64,000 nt of DNA, taken from contig NC_068558.1 in assembly GCF_022201045.2 (NCBI RefSeq), positions 6,105,501-6,169,500 of the forward strand, written 5' to 3'. A program made the translations under genes and the position numbers. The DNA comes from Citrus sinensis. Its lineage: Eukaryota > Streptophyta > Magnoliopsida > Sapindales > Rutaceae. Of the stretch, positions 11,696-23,475 are shown piece after piece. The notes under the pieces are model-generated. The model searched no databases. It saw nothing but the letters and a program-made list of their open reading frames with translations, and had not been told where the DNA came from. Within the stretch, counting starts at the first letter, position 1. Each line of letters starts with the position of its first letter.

Positions 11696-12335
11696 CTAAA
11701 AAATAGAACCGCGCTTCACGCGACTTTAAAAAAAATATTAATATTATTATTATTTTTATTATACACTTGATAAAATTGATAAAAAATATAAATTAATTTT
11801 TTTTAAAATAAGGCAACCTTAAAAAAAATAAAAAAAATTATTAGCCAGCAATACAAATAAAGAAGCAACGCAAGATAAAGAATAAAATGAGAGAATATAT
11901 TATAAAATGATTTTATTCATTCCAATTGTGTGTGTACAAAACAAAAAGATGAGTTCTCTTTTTATAGTTACATAATTACTCAATGAAATTAATGAAAAAT
12001 TATAGATCATAATTCCTTGTGAGATAGTGGGAGTTATAGGGAAGTTAAAGGTTGCTAATGAGAGATAGTGGGGAGACTAAGAGATATATATTATGAACAT
12101 CTACATTTATTTTAATAAATTCAAAACACTCCCCCTTGGATGTTCATTACAAAGAATATACCTCATTAAAATCTTTACATAATTGTTATTGTGTAATAAC
12201 AATTAAATTAATTATGAGAAGATGAAAAGTTAAATTTAAAAGAAAATTTCTCTATTTATTAGATAATAGAGAATACACAAAGATGAGAAATGGTGATGCC
12301 ACATCACATCCTCAAGTCCCAGCTTTATATATATA
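11696..12335 (-). mobile_element. Helitron-like element A (non-autonomous)
   Basis: Read on the minus strand it begins at a TATATATATAAAGCTGGGACT end and finishes with the short stem GCGTGAAGCGC, then GGTTCTATTTTTTAG|T. That is the layout of a plant Helitron 3' terminus (hairpin just before CTRR, then a host T), with CTAG altered to TTAG. There is no Rep/helicase ORF. It carries a copia 3' LTR fragment at 11840-12139. Confidence 0.65.
11840..12139 (-). mobile_element. Copia 3' LTR fragment with polypurine tract, inside Helitron A
   Basis: On the minus strand, a purine tract CCAAGGGGGAGTG at 12127-12139 is directly followed by TGTTTTGAATTTATT, the typical junction of a copia polypurine tract and its 3' LTR. 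The fragment runs to about 11840. The same piece sits at the equivalent place in Helitron B. Confidence 0.6.
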
Positions 12336-12859
12336 CTAGGAAATAGAACCGCGCTTCATGTGACTTTGAAAAAATAATTTAGTATTATCATTTTTTCTTA
12401 CTTTACACTTAATTAAATTGATAAAAAAATATGAATTATTTTTTTAAAGATGAGGCAGCCTTATAAAATTAATGTTATTTATGAAAGTTAATTATTTGTT
12501 TATTAACTTTAAATATATATATTAATGTGTATAGTTAAGTGTACAAACCATATACCTTTTGTAGTTGTTGATAAGCTCCAAATTATATTCAACTTGCTAA
12601 TCTTTTAGAACTTTTATATCCCTTTTTTCCCAACCAGCTCCAACGATCTCAATATCACCTACACCACATAAACTTCCAACAACATCTGTAATATTATGGA
12701 AAAATAACATAAATATGTTAAATCATAAGGATCAATAATTTCTAATATACACTTAAAGATTAACAAACATTAATAATTAAAAAAATACCTCAAAGTATTG
12801 TGTTATCATTCACACGTATATCAACCAATAAAAGTTAGAAATGTTGAATATAGTAGAAG

Positions 12860-12906
12860 TATCCAATGCGGTCGTCGGAAATCGGGTGGTTTAAACAAAA
12901 AAAAAA
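12860..12906 (+). mobile_element. SINE 3' tail relic (same family as the SINE at 36.1 kb)
   Basis: The segment matches the 3' end of the SINE at 36099-36293: the blocks CCAATGCGGTC, CGGAAATCG and TTTAAAC are shared, followed by an A-tract. Only the last 45 bases or so are present, so the copy is 5'-truncated or was captured as a fragment. Confidence 0.7.
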
Positions 12907-13211
12907 GCTAGTAGCCAGCAACACAAATAAAGAAGTAACGCAATATAAAGAATAAAATGAGAGAATATATTATAGAGTGATTTTATTCATTCCAATTGTG
13001 TGTGTACAAAACAAAAAGATGAGCTCTCCTTTTATAGTTACATAATCACTCCATGAAATTAATGAAAAATTATGGATCATAATTCCTTGTGAGATAGTGG
13101 GAGTTATAGGGGGAGCTAAATGTTGCTAATGAGAGATAGTGGGGAGACTAAGAGATATATATTATGAACATCCACATTTATTTTAATAAATTTATAACAG
13201 TCCCCCTTGGA
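12907..13211 (-). mobile_element. Copia 3' LTR fragment with polypurine tract, inside Helitron B
   Basis: Same fragment as at 11840-12139, with the LTR starting TGTTATAAATTTATT at 13199 on the minus strand, just after the CCAAGGGGGACTG tract. About 90% identical by eye to the copy in element A. Confidence 0.6.
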
Positions 13212-13412
13212 TGTTCATTATAAATAATATGCCTCATTAAAACATTTACATAATTGTTATTGTGTAATAATAATCAAATTAATTATGAGAAGATGAAAAG
13301 CTAAATTTGAAAGAAAAATTCTCTATTTATTAGATAATAGAAAATATACAAAGATGAGAAATGGTGATGTTACATCACCTCTTATAGTCCCAGTTTTATA
13401 TATATATAGATA

Positions 13413-15725
13413 CTAGGAAATAGAACCGTATTTCGCGTGGTTTTGAAAAAAGAATTTAGCATTATCATTTTTTCTTACTTTGCATTTGATAAAACTGATA
13501 AAAAATATGAATTTTTTTTTAAGATGAGGCACCCTTATAAAACTAATGTTATTTATGAAAGTTAATTATTTTTTTGTTAACTTTAAAAATATATATTAAT
13601 GTGTATAGTGTAAGTGTACAGACCTTATACCTTTTGTAGTTGTTGATAAGTTTCAAGTTATATTCAACTTGCTAATTGTTAGAACTTTTATATATCTTTT
13701 TTTTCAACCAGTTCTAACGATCTCAATATCACCTATACCACATAAACTTCCGACAACATCTGTAATATTATGAAAAAATAATATAAATATGTTAAAACAT
13801 AAGGATCAATAATTTCTAATAAACACTTAAAGATTAACAAACATTATTAATTTAAAAATAATACATGAGAGGATTGTGTTATCATTCACACGTATATGAG
13901 TATATCAATCAAATTCAAAGAAATGAATTGGAATCTATTGATCTAAATCTTAGCAGTTCCTTCTTCTAAACACTTAAGCGAAGTTATAAGTAAGAAAATA
14001 ATCTTATATTGATTTGAAAGTGGTATGTACTCGCGTGTAGTTTAAACAACTTTTAAATTCTTGACACTGTATAAAGCATCATCACTCAACATGTGCCTAA
14101 ACTTTGTCACTAAATTTTTCTTAATTGTTGTATGTATTAGATTTTCCTACAAAAAAGAAAAACATGCTACGTTAAGTGTAAAACAATTGGGAAAAAAATA
14201 GAGAAAACAAGGAGAGAATAAATTTTTTATACAACCTTTTCATTAATAAAAATCATGTTCACACTAATCAAGTCTTCATTCTTCTTGGTATTAACATATT
14301 CCCACATCCTAAAAACCCTAACCATTATCATTCAACTATCTTTATTATTGTTCAACTTATGAAGAAAATAGTACATCATGAAGCACACAATACTAAAAAT
14401 TTAAATAAGTAAAAAATAAAAGCACGAAAATATTTCTAAAGAGGATGTTGGTTAAATATTAAAAAAAACTCAAACATAATAAATCTTAAATACTTAATGT
14501 TTATAAAGTTTGAAAAAGTTAAAAGACACTAAACAAAGGTTGCATAATTAAATATGAGATTATTGCATTAAAATTAGGCTCTAGTGGCATTGGTGAGGGA
14601 AGATGAAGGAACATTCCTTCCTATATTAATTTGTTGATGTATTTTCAGCCACTAAAGTTTAGTTGTTAGCATAATAAAATAAATGAATGTTTCAAAACTT
14701 ATAATTAATTATTATTAATGGTTACATATTGTTGAATTTAAATAGAAAGAGGAAGAGACATGTAATCTTTTGTAATCTAATAATTATTTTCTATTTTTAA
14801 TATTTTGCAATGTAATTATTTTTTAATCTCAACCAATATATTAGATAATAGAGAATATAAAAAGATGAGAAATAATGATGTCACAAATCTTAAATATTTA
14901 ATGTTTATAGAGTTTGAATAATCCAAAAGGCACTAAACGAAAGATTGAATAATTAAATATAGGATTATAGCATTAAAATTAGGCCCCAATGGCATTGTTG
15001 AGGAAAGATGAATGAACCTTCCTTCCTATATTAATTAATTGATATATTTTAAATCATTTAATTGTTGGCATAATAAAATAAATGAATGTTTCAAAACTTA
15101 TAATTAATTATTATTAATGGTTACATATTGTTGAATTTAAATAAAAAGAGGAAGAGACATGTAATCTTTTGTAATCTAATAATGATTTTATATTTTTAAT
15201 ATTTTGCAATGTAATTATTTTTTAATCTCAACCAATATATTAGATAATAGAGAATATAAAAAGATGAGAAATAATGATGCCACAAATCTTAAATATTTAA
15301 TGTTTATAGAGTTTGAAGAAGCCAAAAGGCACTAAACAAAAGATTGAATAATTAAATATGAGATTATGGCATTAAAATTAGGCTCTAATGGCATTGTGGA
15401 GGGAAGATGAAGGAACCTTCCTTCCTATATTAATTAATTGATGTATTTTAAGCCACTAATGTTTAATTGTTGGCATAATAGAATAAATGAATATTTCAAG
15501 ACTTACAATTAATTATTATTAATGGTTACATATTGTTGAATTTAAATAGAAAGAGGAAGAGACATGCAATCTTTTGTAATCTAATAATTATTTTCTATTT
15601 TTAATATTTTGTAATGTAATTATTTTTTAATCTCAACCAATTTATTAGATAATAGAAAATATAAGAAGATGAGAAATTGTGATGCCACATCACCTCTTGT
15701 AGTCCCAACTTTATATATATATAGA
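13413..15725 (-). mobile_element. Helitron-like element C (non-autonomous)
   Basis: On the minus strand it starts A|TCTATATATATATAAAG at 15725 and ends CGGTTCTATTTCCTAG|T at 13413. Its 3' CTAG is separated by only two bases (TA) from the TC start of element B. The 3' 450 bp match element B. The middle holds three copies of a repeat of about 400 bp. No Rep/helicase ORF, so it would need enzymes supplied in trans. Confidence 0.7.
14481..15687. repeat. About 400-bp tandem repeat, three copies
   Basis: Copies start at about 14481, 14884 and 15284, each opening with AAATCTTAAATA(C/T)TTAATG and containing AGAGGAAGAGACATG and CCTTCCTATATTAATT. Periods are 403 and 400 bp. Copies 2 and 3 resemble each other more than copy 1. 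The array is internal to Helitron C. Confidence 0.85.
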
Positions 15726-17333
15726 TATTTGAGTCTCAAGTACATCAATTTAAAATTTTAATAAAATTATTTATTAACACGATTTTATTATTCAATGAAT
15801 GACTATCGCGTAATACTAAGTTGTGATATAGTTGAGGAGCAGTATTATTATTATTCATAAAATTCTCAAATTAGTGTCTATCAAAGGAATAGAATATTAG
15901 AGAAGGAAATTTTTAAACTTGAATTGTGGAATTATTCTTGTTGGTCGTGATAGAGACTAGTATTATTGTTGAACTTGAACATTTCCAATTTTCATTTTGA
16001 ATAATGTTGGAACAATCAAAATTAGAAAATTCGGGGTTTAATATTAAAAACATTTCTCTATAGATATTATTAATAGATTATAATTTTCAAAAAATTAATG
16101 ATTTTGATTTCAGCAACATTTGGGTCAACAAGAAGCCAGCGCAATTCCATATTCCTCCAACAACATTTGGGTCACAATCGAAATCACCCTTATACTCCTC
16201 TATATGGGCCAATTGGCTATTAAATCGCTCTTACATGTAACATTTGGTCTCTTGTCATCGTGAATTTTTTTTTTTTTTTTTTGAACGAAGATATATTAAT
16301 TAATAAGTGAATAAACACGATCACTCCGCCTTTTCTCCAGCACAGAACCGCTGTCCTTAAAATTCGAGTCCTCACAATACTTTATAAGGGTTTAATTCTT
16401 ACCTCAATTATAAAAAATAATTGAAAGAAAATAGTTTTTTTATTTCGAAATATGAGTGGAATGAATATTTTTTAAATATTAGAGAGAGTTAAAATTCGAA
16501 CAATATTATATAAAATTTAATGTAAAACTGTTTCAATAATTATTTGATTGTAAATACATCATTATTAATCTTATATAATATGAATTGTAATATAAACAAT
16601 AATATCATGCAATTTGAGAAAAAAAAAAAAAGAGAGCCAACAAACATCACAAGATGACAAAGTCATAAACTCAGTAGGAATACCTAAATACAACAATTTA
16701 GCTTAAGCAATCCACTAAATTACAAGCTATGGAATTATAACTTAAATAGAGCATCAGCCACTCCTTTGCCGGGAGCACTTTGTGAAATTAGTTGCAGATA
16801 CGATTCTAACAGGTGGGAAAATGATAGTAACGTAATTAACACAAAACCTGTTTTCATTTGTTAAATTTGTTTAGAAATGGAAAGTAGATGAAGATCCGAC
16901 CAATGTTTACTTTTTATAACTTTGAAAGAATCAAAATTCCTCTAGGACATTTCAATTGATATATTGCTCCACGAAATTAAAAAAAACTTCTTCCGTTTCG
17001 ATGAACTTAATCACTATCCTCATAAATCAAAGTTTTTTTTTTTTTCCTACGCGTTTTACAAAATCGAAGGATTCTATTGTATTCCAATAATTTGGATGGT
17101 CAAATCTCACCCTTCTTAAACATATTTTGTTAAAAATTTCGATCCTAGGCTTATCTCTTCCGATGCATACTACTGGATCATCTTACGATCCCACGAATTT
17201 AGTTTTATTTATTTATTTTAAAAATAACAGCTCGAAATCGAATTTAGCTTTTACTTAACATTAAATCATAATTATGCAAAAATAAAATAATCATATAAAA
17301 ATATCAGGCGCGTGATATGGACGCTCATCACGG
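15726..17333. other. Intergenic, no gene seen
   Basis: AT-rich, with T- or A-runs at 16266-16282, 16620-16632 and 17033-17044. A short unit near 16260-16400 that opens with a T-tract could be an old retroposon read backwards, but no box A or B could be made out. The right end forms the distal promoter of the LTPG gene. Confidence 0.5.
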
Positions 17334-17339
17334 CACGTG
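17334..17339. promoter_or_regulatory. G-box (CACGTG) upstream of the LTPG gene
   Basis: Perfect CACGTG palindrome about 115 bp upstream of the TATA box. In plants this core is bound by bZIP and bHLH factors. Function here is inferred only from motif and position. Confidence 0.45.
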
Positions 17340-17451
17340 AGACATCATAAAACAGCTCTCCACAATTGAGTCAAAAATCAAATCGATGGTTTCATCCAAA
17401 GCAGTCTTCTTTTTACTTTTTCCTGATACGAAACCGAGTCGTAACTCTACT

Positions 17452-17459
17452 TATATATT
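17452..17459 (+). promoter_or_regulatory. TATA box of the LTPG gene
   Basis: TATATATT about 92 bp upstream of the start codon at 17551, leaving a 5' UTR of about 60-70 bp. Its presence argues against the longer in-frame open frame that begins at 17386. Confidence 0.6.
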
Positions 17460-17550
17460 TGAAGCGGTAACCAGACCTACCAAAACCTTAACACCAACGG
17501 CCTTTTTGCAACTCACCAAAAAGAAAAAGAAGAAAGAAGAAGGGAAAATT

Positions 17551-19014
17551 ATGGCTGTTCACAACAAAGCAACGTTGATGGTCATGGCGGTGATTGCGGC
17601 GGCGATCGCCTCCACGAGCTTAACAGATGCGCAGAATACTCCGTCGTGCGCGTCGAAGCTGGTCCCCTGCGCCAGCTTTCTCAACACCACAACAAAGCCG
17701 AACGCCGAGTGCTGCAACTCCATCAAAGAAGCCGTCGCGAATGAGTTGCCCTGCCTCTGCACTCTCTACAACACTCCTGGCTTGTTGTCTTCTTTCCACG
17801 TCTCCCTCGAAGATGCTCTCAGGCTCACCCGCGATTGTAACGTTCCCTCTGATCTCAGCTCCTGCAAAAGTAAGCAAACATTAAAATAATAATAATAATA
17901 AAATTACGGTTCCAAATTTTGATTTTTATTTTGAAAAAAATCTCAAAAAGTCATCTAAACCGCTAGATTTGTTTAGATTTCGTAATTGACGGCCAAAGCA
18001 GCATTTGGTAGCTTAATAATCTGCTACAATCTCTTTTGTCGTTGGCAATTTAGTTTGGTTTTTTAATTTTCTTTCGATCTATCGAGGAATCATATTTCTC
18101 TCTTTTCGTGCCTCAGATTCAGGCGCTCCATCTCCGGGATCATCGGTGCCACCTCCAGGTAACAATTTGATTTTGATCTAACTCTCTGCCAAGTTAACGG
18201 TTGTTAGTTTGACGTGTAATGGTATATTTACAAACTTAATTTTTTAATAATTATAAATTTATTTTATATAAATTAATACGCCGTTAAACTCATATATTTA
18301 TTTTATATTTTTATTAATTTTCTGTAAATTTTTAAACTTTTTCATTCTGCTCCAAATAATATAAAAAAATCAATATATTGATTGGGTAGGTGGGTGAAAG
18401 TATGAAAAATGTAAAATGATGTTGCCTTCTCTCTCTCTTTATTTTATTTTTTTTAAATAAACACAATCATAAATGTCAATGTGAAACGGGCCTTCCGCTT
18501 TATGTGGGACGGCGCCCGAAGCCAACTGATGATATTATTGGATATATTAATTTAATTAATGAAGCATAAGACTAGAATACGGGGTGGTTTTGCTGCCAGC
18601 TAATTTATATAAGCTTTCGGTGCCACCAACTTGGACCCAAAATCACGGATTTTTGTATTAGCGTTCACATCCGTTAGATTGTCATTAATCATCGCGGTTG
18701 AGTAGTATAGATGATACAAGTATGATTTGGTTTTATTGTTATTATTATGTTTAAGTCATTGGTGAAGATGACTTAATTCAAACATTTCCCTAAACATTTT
18801 TTTTTAATGTTTTTCATTTTTAGACCACATATTTTCATTCTAGTAGGTAAAATACAGAACAATTGTGAATGCATCTCCGGGATATAGCCTTAATATTTGC
18901 AAAAATCATGCAGGAACCCCGGGGAATGATGGAAACGGTGCAACAGCGAGGGAAGCGTGGGCTGGAATCACTAGCTTACTCTTATTCTGGGCTGCTTCAA
19001 TGATGCTTTACTAG
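17551..19014 (+). CDS. GPI-anchored non-specific lipid-transfer protein (LTPG type)
   Basis: Three exons, 17551-17869, 18117-18158 and 18914-19014, joined in frame to 153 residues. Residues 1 to about 27 are a signal peptide (hydrophobic MVMAVIAAAIAS, cleavage after TDA). The next part has the eight-cysteine LTP motif in order: SC, PC, CC, CLC, DC, SC, the last in LSSCK. A short Ser/Pro/Gly linker (GAPSPGSSVPPP) follows, then a C-terminal hydrophobic tail (ITSLLLFWAASMML) preceded by small residues, as expected for a GPI attachment signal. Such proteins bind fatty acids or wax lipids at the outer face of the plasma membrane and are linked to cuticle and wall lipid export. The ATG at 17551 is chosen over an in-frame ATG at 17386 because the latter lies upstream of the TATA box and would bury the signal peptide. 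Small exon 2 (42 bp) encodes the linker. Confidence 0.9.
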
Positions 19015-20239
19015 GACTATTAATATATTACGGTATTATTATTATTGTAGTAATTTATGTTGGGTTCATTCGAGTTGTTGGAGGAGTAAATAACATTGAG
19101 ATTTCCATGTTAGGAACATCAGTTTCCAGATCTTATTTTGTCGTTCGTTAAGTTGCTTCTTGATGTATTTTACAATTTGGGAGACTATCGTTAATTCGTT
19201 ATCATTTTTATACATGCCGATGCATTTCAAATAAGATTCATGTTTCTTGTTGCGAAAACCATTGAAGATTGCTATTCATGCATCTCCAGTTCCCTGTCCG
19301 TTTCTGCTTCCTTCTAGCAACCACTGGTTTGCATTTTGATCTCATGTTTTTTAATCAGAGTGGAGAGACGATTAAATTATATGTTTATAAAAAAAAATGG
19401 ACGAGAGTTCATGGTCTAGGAAGAGTGAGGGACTATAGAAAGAGATCCAAGCACATGACTTGTGGCAGTATTACTAGTTGATTTTTCGAGAATTTAAACA
19501 ACATTATTAGATATTCAGAAATTTTGTCATAAAAATCATTGCAAAACCTTATCAACCCTTTTTTTTATAATGACAATGGGCGAAAGATTTTAATTTCTGA
19601 ACCATTTGGTTTTTATTACTTGGTTTGGTTAACCAATCTACTAAACGAATTGGTTTATAGAAAAAAAAACTTTTTAAGTAGATTTTATGAAAATAAAATT
19701 GTGAAAATTGAAATCTCCTACTTAAACTAGATTAATATAAAAAAACTTTTGATATGATTGAAGAATTGATATTGACGCAAAATTACTTGCAGTCATCTCC
19801 TTTTTTTGGAAACGATAACAAACTTAATCAATTAATTCAAGAAAATAAGTTTAGGATCAACTTTCATGAGGGGTGTTTAGTAAAATTTAAATTTAAGTTT
19901 ATTTTAAGTAGCTTGCATAATTTTGATTTGTTTAACTTTCATTTATGTGGTTCAACATGAAGAACATCTAAGTAACAAAAGTTAATGCTTTTATTTATTA
20001 GTTAATGCATGAGATTATTAATATGATATCTTACACTATTTTATTTTGTTTAATTATTGGTGCTTGGCTAATGGTTCACTTTAAGAGATAATGTAGGTAT
20101 TGTGAATGTGAAAGTTGATGGATGAAAAAGTGGTTATTGGAGGAGTGCTAAGTGCAATGGAACATTGAAGTTTCTTTTGTAATTTGTAGTAAATTTCTAT
20201 ACTATTATTAGGCTTTAAATTTCACTCTTATTTAAATTC
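19015..20239 (+). other. 3' flank of LTPG, then hAT-related AT-rich DNA
   Basis: The first 200 bp or so are the probable LTPG 3' UTR. From about 19540, sequence such as TTGGTTTGGTTAACCAATC and, near 20040-20105, the block GAGATAATGTAGGTATTGTG resembles the hAT-like element at 35.75-36.7 kb. Short open frames at 19269-19960 have no recognisable content. Confidence 0.45.
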
Positions 20240-20996
20240 AATTATACCCCGGATGGAAGATTTTAATATTTTGAATTGGTGGAAGACAAATGCTAATAGG
20301 TATCCTACATTAGCTCGAATTGCTAGAGATATTTTAGCAATTCCAATTACAACAGTTGCTTCTGAATAAGCTTTTAGCATCAGTGGTAGAGTTGTGAGCC
20401 CACACCGTAACAAACTTCATCCAAGCATATTAGAGGCCTTAATGTGCTATCAAAGTTGGTTACGAGCTTACAATAGCAGTATGAGTTTATTTTACATTGT
20501 AATTATATTATATAGTTATTAATATTTGCACTTATAAGTTACGTTACTTATATCATTTTCATTGTTTTAGGTTTGAAATCTAAGGCTATCTCTCAATTTG
20601 CCACATTTCTCGAGGAAGAACAGGAGGAGCAAGACGAGCAGGAGGTAAATAGTTTTATTAAAAATATTAATTAAGTATCTACATTTAATAATTATTTTAA
20701 TAATTTATATTTTGAATGTGACTTTGTAATTGATCAATATTGATGTAAGATATATTTTGAACTTTATTTTTATCTGAATTTTTTATTTTAATATGATTAA
20801 TTTAAAATCAAAAATAAAAAAATGTATTAGACTATTAGTTATTCGGGGACCGAGGACCCTCGAAGATCCCCTGTTATTATTCGGGGAGGGGATGATGATT
20901 CTCTCAAGCAATTCTGACGGGGACGGGGACATATGCAAAATATCGGGGATGGGTATGGGGAGATTGGTCCCCTCCCCTTCCCCATTGCCATCCCTA
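20240..20996 (+). pseudogene. hAT transposase 3' remnant with terminal repeat
   Basis: A plus-strand frame from about 20244 reads as the hAT C-terminal dimerisation region: an FNILNWWK block, RYPTLARIARDILAIP, TTVASE, then after a stop AFSISGRVVSPHRNKLHP and LEALMCYQSWLRA. The stop codon TAA at 20367-20369 sits where the family has a Ser. A downstream piece at about 20578-20643 encodes ATFLEEEQEEQDEQE. At 20840-20996, G/C-rich sequence ends in CCATTGCCATCCCT, a typical hAT terminal inverted repeat. The N-terminal part of the transposase is missing. This is a dead 3' end of an Ac/Tam3-type element. Confidence 0.85.
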
Positions 20997-23475
20997 CATG
21001 CCACGAAGAAGGTCACAATTGTATAATCTGTTTGTAAATATTAATTGTAATACCTATAGTCCTATATAACAGTATTAAAAAATATTAAAAAAAAATGCGA
21101 TTTTGGTCCGACAGTTTCTTGACTTGTTTTCTGTAATTTTTTTTTTTTTGTTTCTTGTGCGGGTTGTTAAAGGTTTGATTATTATAGGTCTTCGTTGATA
21201 TGTTACATTGAAATATAGTTGAGTTGGAGTTTATGAAATGCGTTCTAGACACCGTGGTTTTGAGCACAGCTCTTCCGAAATCAACCTTAATCAGTCAATG
21301 AACCAAGACTTTGTTTTAATTTAAAGTATGCTTTCAGTTCATAACAATCATGCTTTCAGTTCATAACCAAGACTTTGTTTTAATTTATAAATACTCTTCG
21401 ATTTCCATAGCAAAACAAATTTTTTTGTATCAACAAGACAACTACAACAGCTCGAGTTTCAGCTAAATTTTAATTAAAGATAATTTTGAAAATTATTTAT
21501 GGGGTAATTGACTAAAGATTACAATTTAGAGAGAAAAAATATTTTAATTATAATTTTTATTTATAATAAGAATAATTTTATAAATAAATATAATTAATTG
21601 AGAAGTGGAATTAATAAGATAATTTGAGGGTGTCAAATAATATATATATATATTTTTTTTTTAAAAGAGCAGGCATTTTCAAAAAGGAGTTTATTAGGAT
21701 TTTGACAGGGTGTGAATAGTTAATCCAATTCTAAAACGCACGCGTGCATAGCCCATTTACCCTCCAGACAGCACTCAACAAGCCTTGCTTCTACCACTGG
21801 ACCCGATCTTTTCTTAACGCGCCATTCCATTATTTCCATTCATCTGAAAGAAAGAGCCTAGAGTCGGTACATAATTTTATGCAAGGTGGGGCTAATTGAA
21901 TATATTAGTTTGCTCTCTCTACACTTTTTTTTTTCAATTAAAAATTTTACTACATGAATAATTTATGAAAAAAATTATTTGATTAACACTTTTTTTTCCT
22001 CTTCTCAATTTCACAAATTTTCATCAATTCACTCATATATACTCTTTTAATTGATAGCACTAAATAAAGGGAGCAAAAATCATCATTTAAAAATGAAAAT
22101 CAACAAATTTTTGTCAGTATGAAAGTTAATGAATATAAAAAAAATGATATTCTTATATATAGAAAGTACGAAATATAAATCATGACATATTAAGAAAGAC
22201 AAAATAATTGAATTTAAATAAGAGTGAAATTGAATGTTTAATTTGTTAAATGTGAGTACAAAGAGAATGTTCAATTGTAGGGTAGAGAGAAAAAGCGATT
22301 AGGACAAAAGTAAATTTTGAGATTTTTAAATTTTTAAATATTTATAATGAATTTATTATGTAAAATGAATGTAGAGGGAAATTTAATAGGTTTAAATAAC
22401 CCCACCCTTTCGTGTATTCTCTTTTCAAATTTAGTTAATATGATATGAAAATTGTGGAGGAATCGGATGAACTAAAAAGTATTGATCATGAGGATATTTA
22501 AGAATTTGCGATTCTTAAATGAAATTTAACTTGTATAAGGTATATATATATACACACACACGCGAAAAGTGCTTGTATTAAATAAATAAAAATAAACGAA
22601 ATTCACCATAGCAGTTAACTCCTAAGGGGCAATTCCATATGCGCCCCCTCAAAATAAATAAACAAAAAAATCCATGTGCATGATCGAAAGAATAAATATT
22701 TAATATTAAAAAAAAATCGGATCTATCAATATATTGGAAAACTTTTCAAGACTTTTGGCTATGTAATTGGGACGATAAATCTCTTTCTTTTAAAAACAAC
22801 ATATTCGGAGCGGGGGACGAGGTTGAATTATGATGTAGTTAAAGAACAATAATAATAGTAGTAGCAGCAACATCAATAAAGGACAGGTCATAAGATTTAA
22901 GATAAAGAAAACCTACGTCCCTAAGGTCTGGAGAAATGATTACGTAAACTTTTATATTTTTAATAAGGGATCCTAAAATTTCTTTTCAAAATATTTTTCA
23001 TAGATAGTAATTAAAAAAACTGACTTTAAATTTTTTTGATGAATCACAAATGTAATTTAAATAATTTAATTTGTCTAGTAGACTAAAAATAGAATTTTTT
23101 AATATATAAAATAAATATTATTTTATTTCAATACTATATTCGTATTTATTATAAAAATTTTAATAAGTTGTTGAGATTAAATAAATTTTACAATTAATAA
23201 AACATATCTCATGTATTAATAATATGAAATTATTTTATACAATTTTTAAATATTTATTTTAATATTATGTTTTTATTTATTATAAAATTTAGTTTAATTT
23301 AATATTAAATTTTAATGAAATTATTTAAAATTTTTATGCTGTTAATTTTATTTTAATATTAATTTTATATTTTTATAAAATATTAAAATTAATTATTTTT
23401 GAGTTAATAGAACCAAAAAAATATATATTAAAACTATGCTTTTTATTCACGGGGTACTGAGAAGTGGAAGTAAAG
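20997..23475. other. Intergenic, no gene seen
   Basis: Very AT-rich. There is a duplicated motif near 21325-21380 (TTTCAGTTCATAACxA and CCAAGACTTTGTTTTAATTTA each appear twice) and an AT microsatellite at 21640-21652. Short frames have no recognisable content. Confidence 0.5.

Larger units (their letters stand above)
12336..13410 (-). mobile_element. Helitron-like element B (non-autonomous)
   Basis: On the minus strand it starts A|TCTATATATATATAAAAC at 13410 and ends with CATGAAGCGCGGTTCTATTTCCTAG at 12336, followed by a host T. The termini (TC start, hairpin, CTAG end, A/T insertion site) are those of Helitrons. The 3' half is shared with element C and the 5' half with element A, so it looks like a composite. 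It contains a SINE 3' tail and the same copia LTR fragment as element A. No coding region. Confidence 0.7.

Noticed and set aside
17386-17550. Longer in-frame N-terminus for the LTPG protein
   Set aside because: It lies upstream of the TATA box and would bury the signal peptide, so the ATG at 17551 is used.
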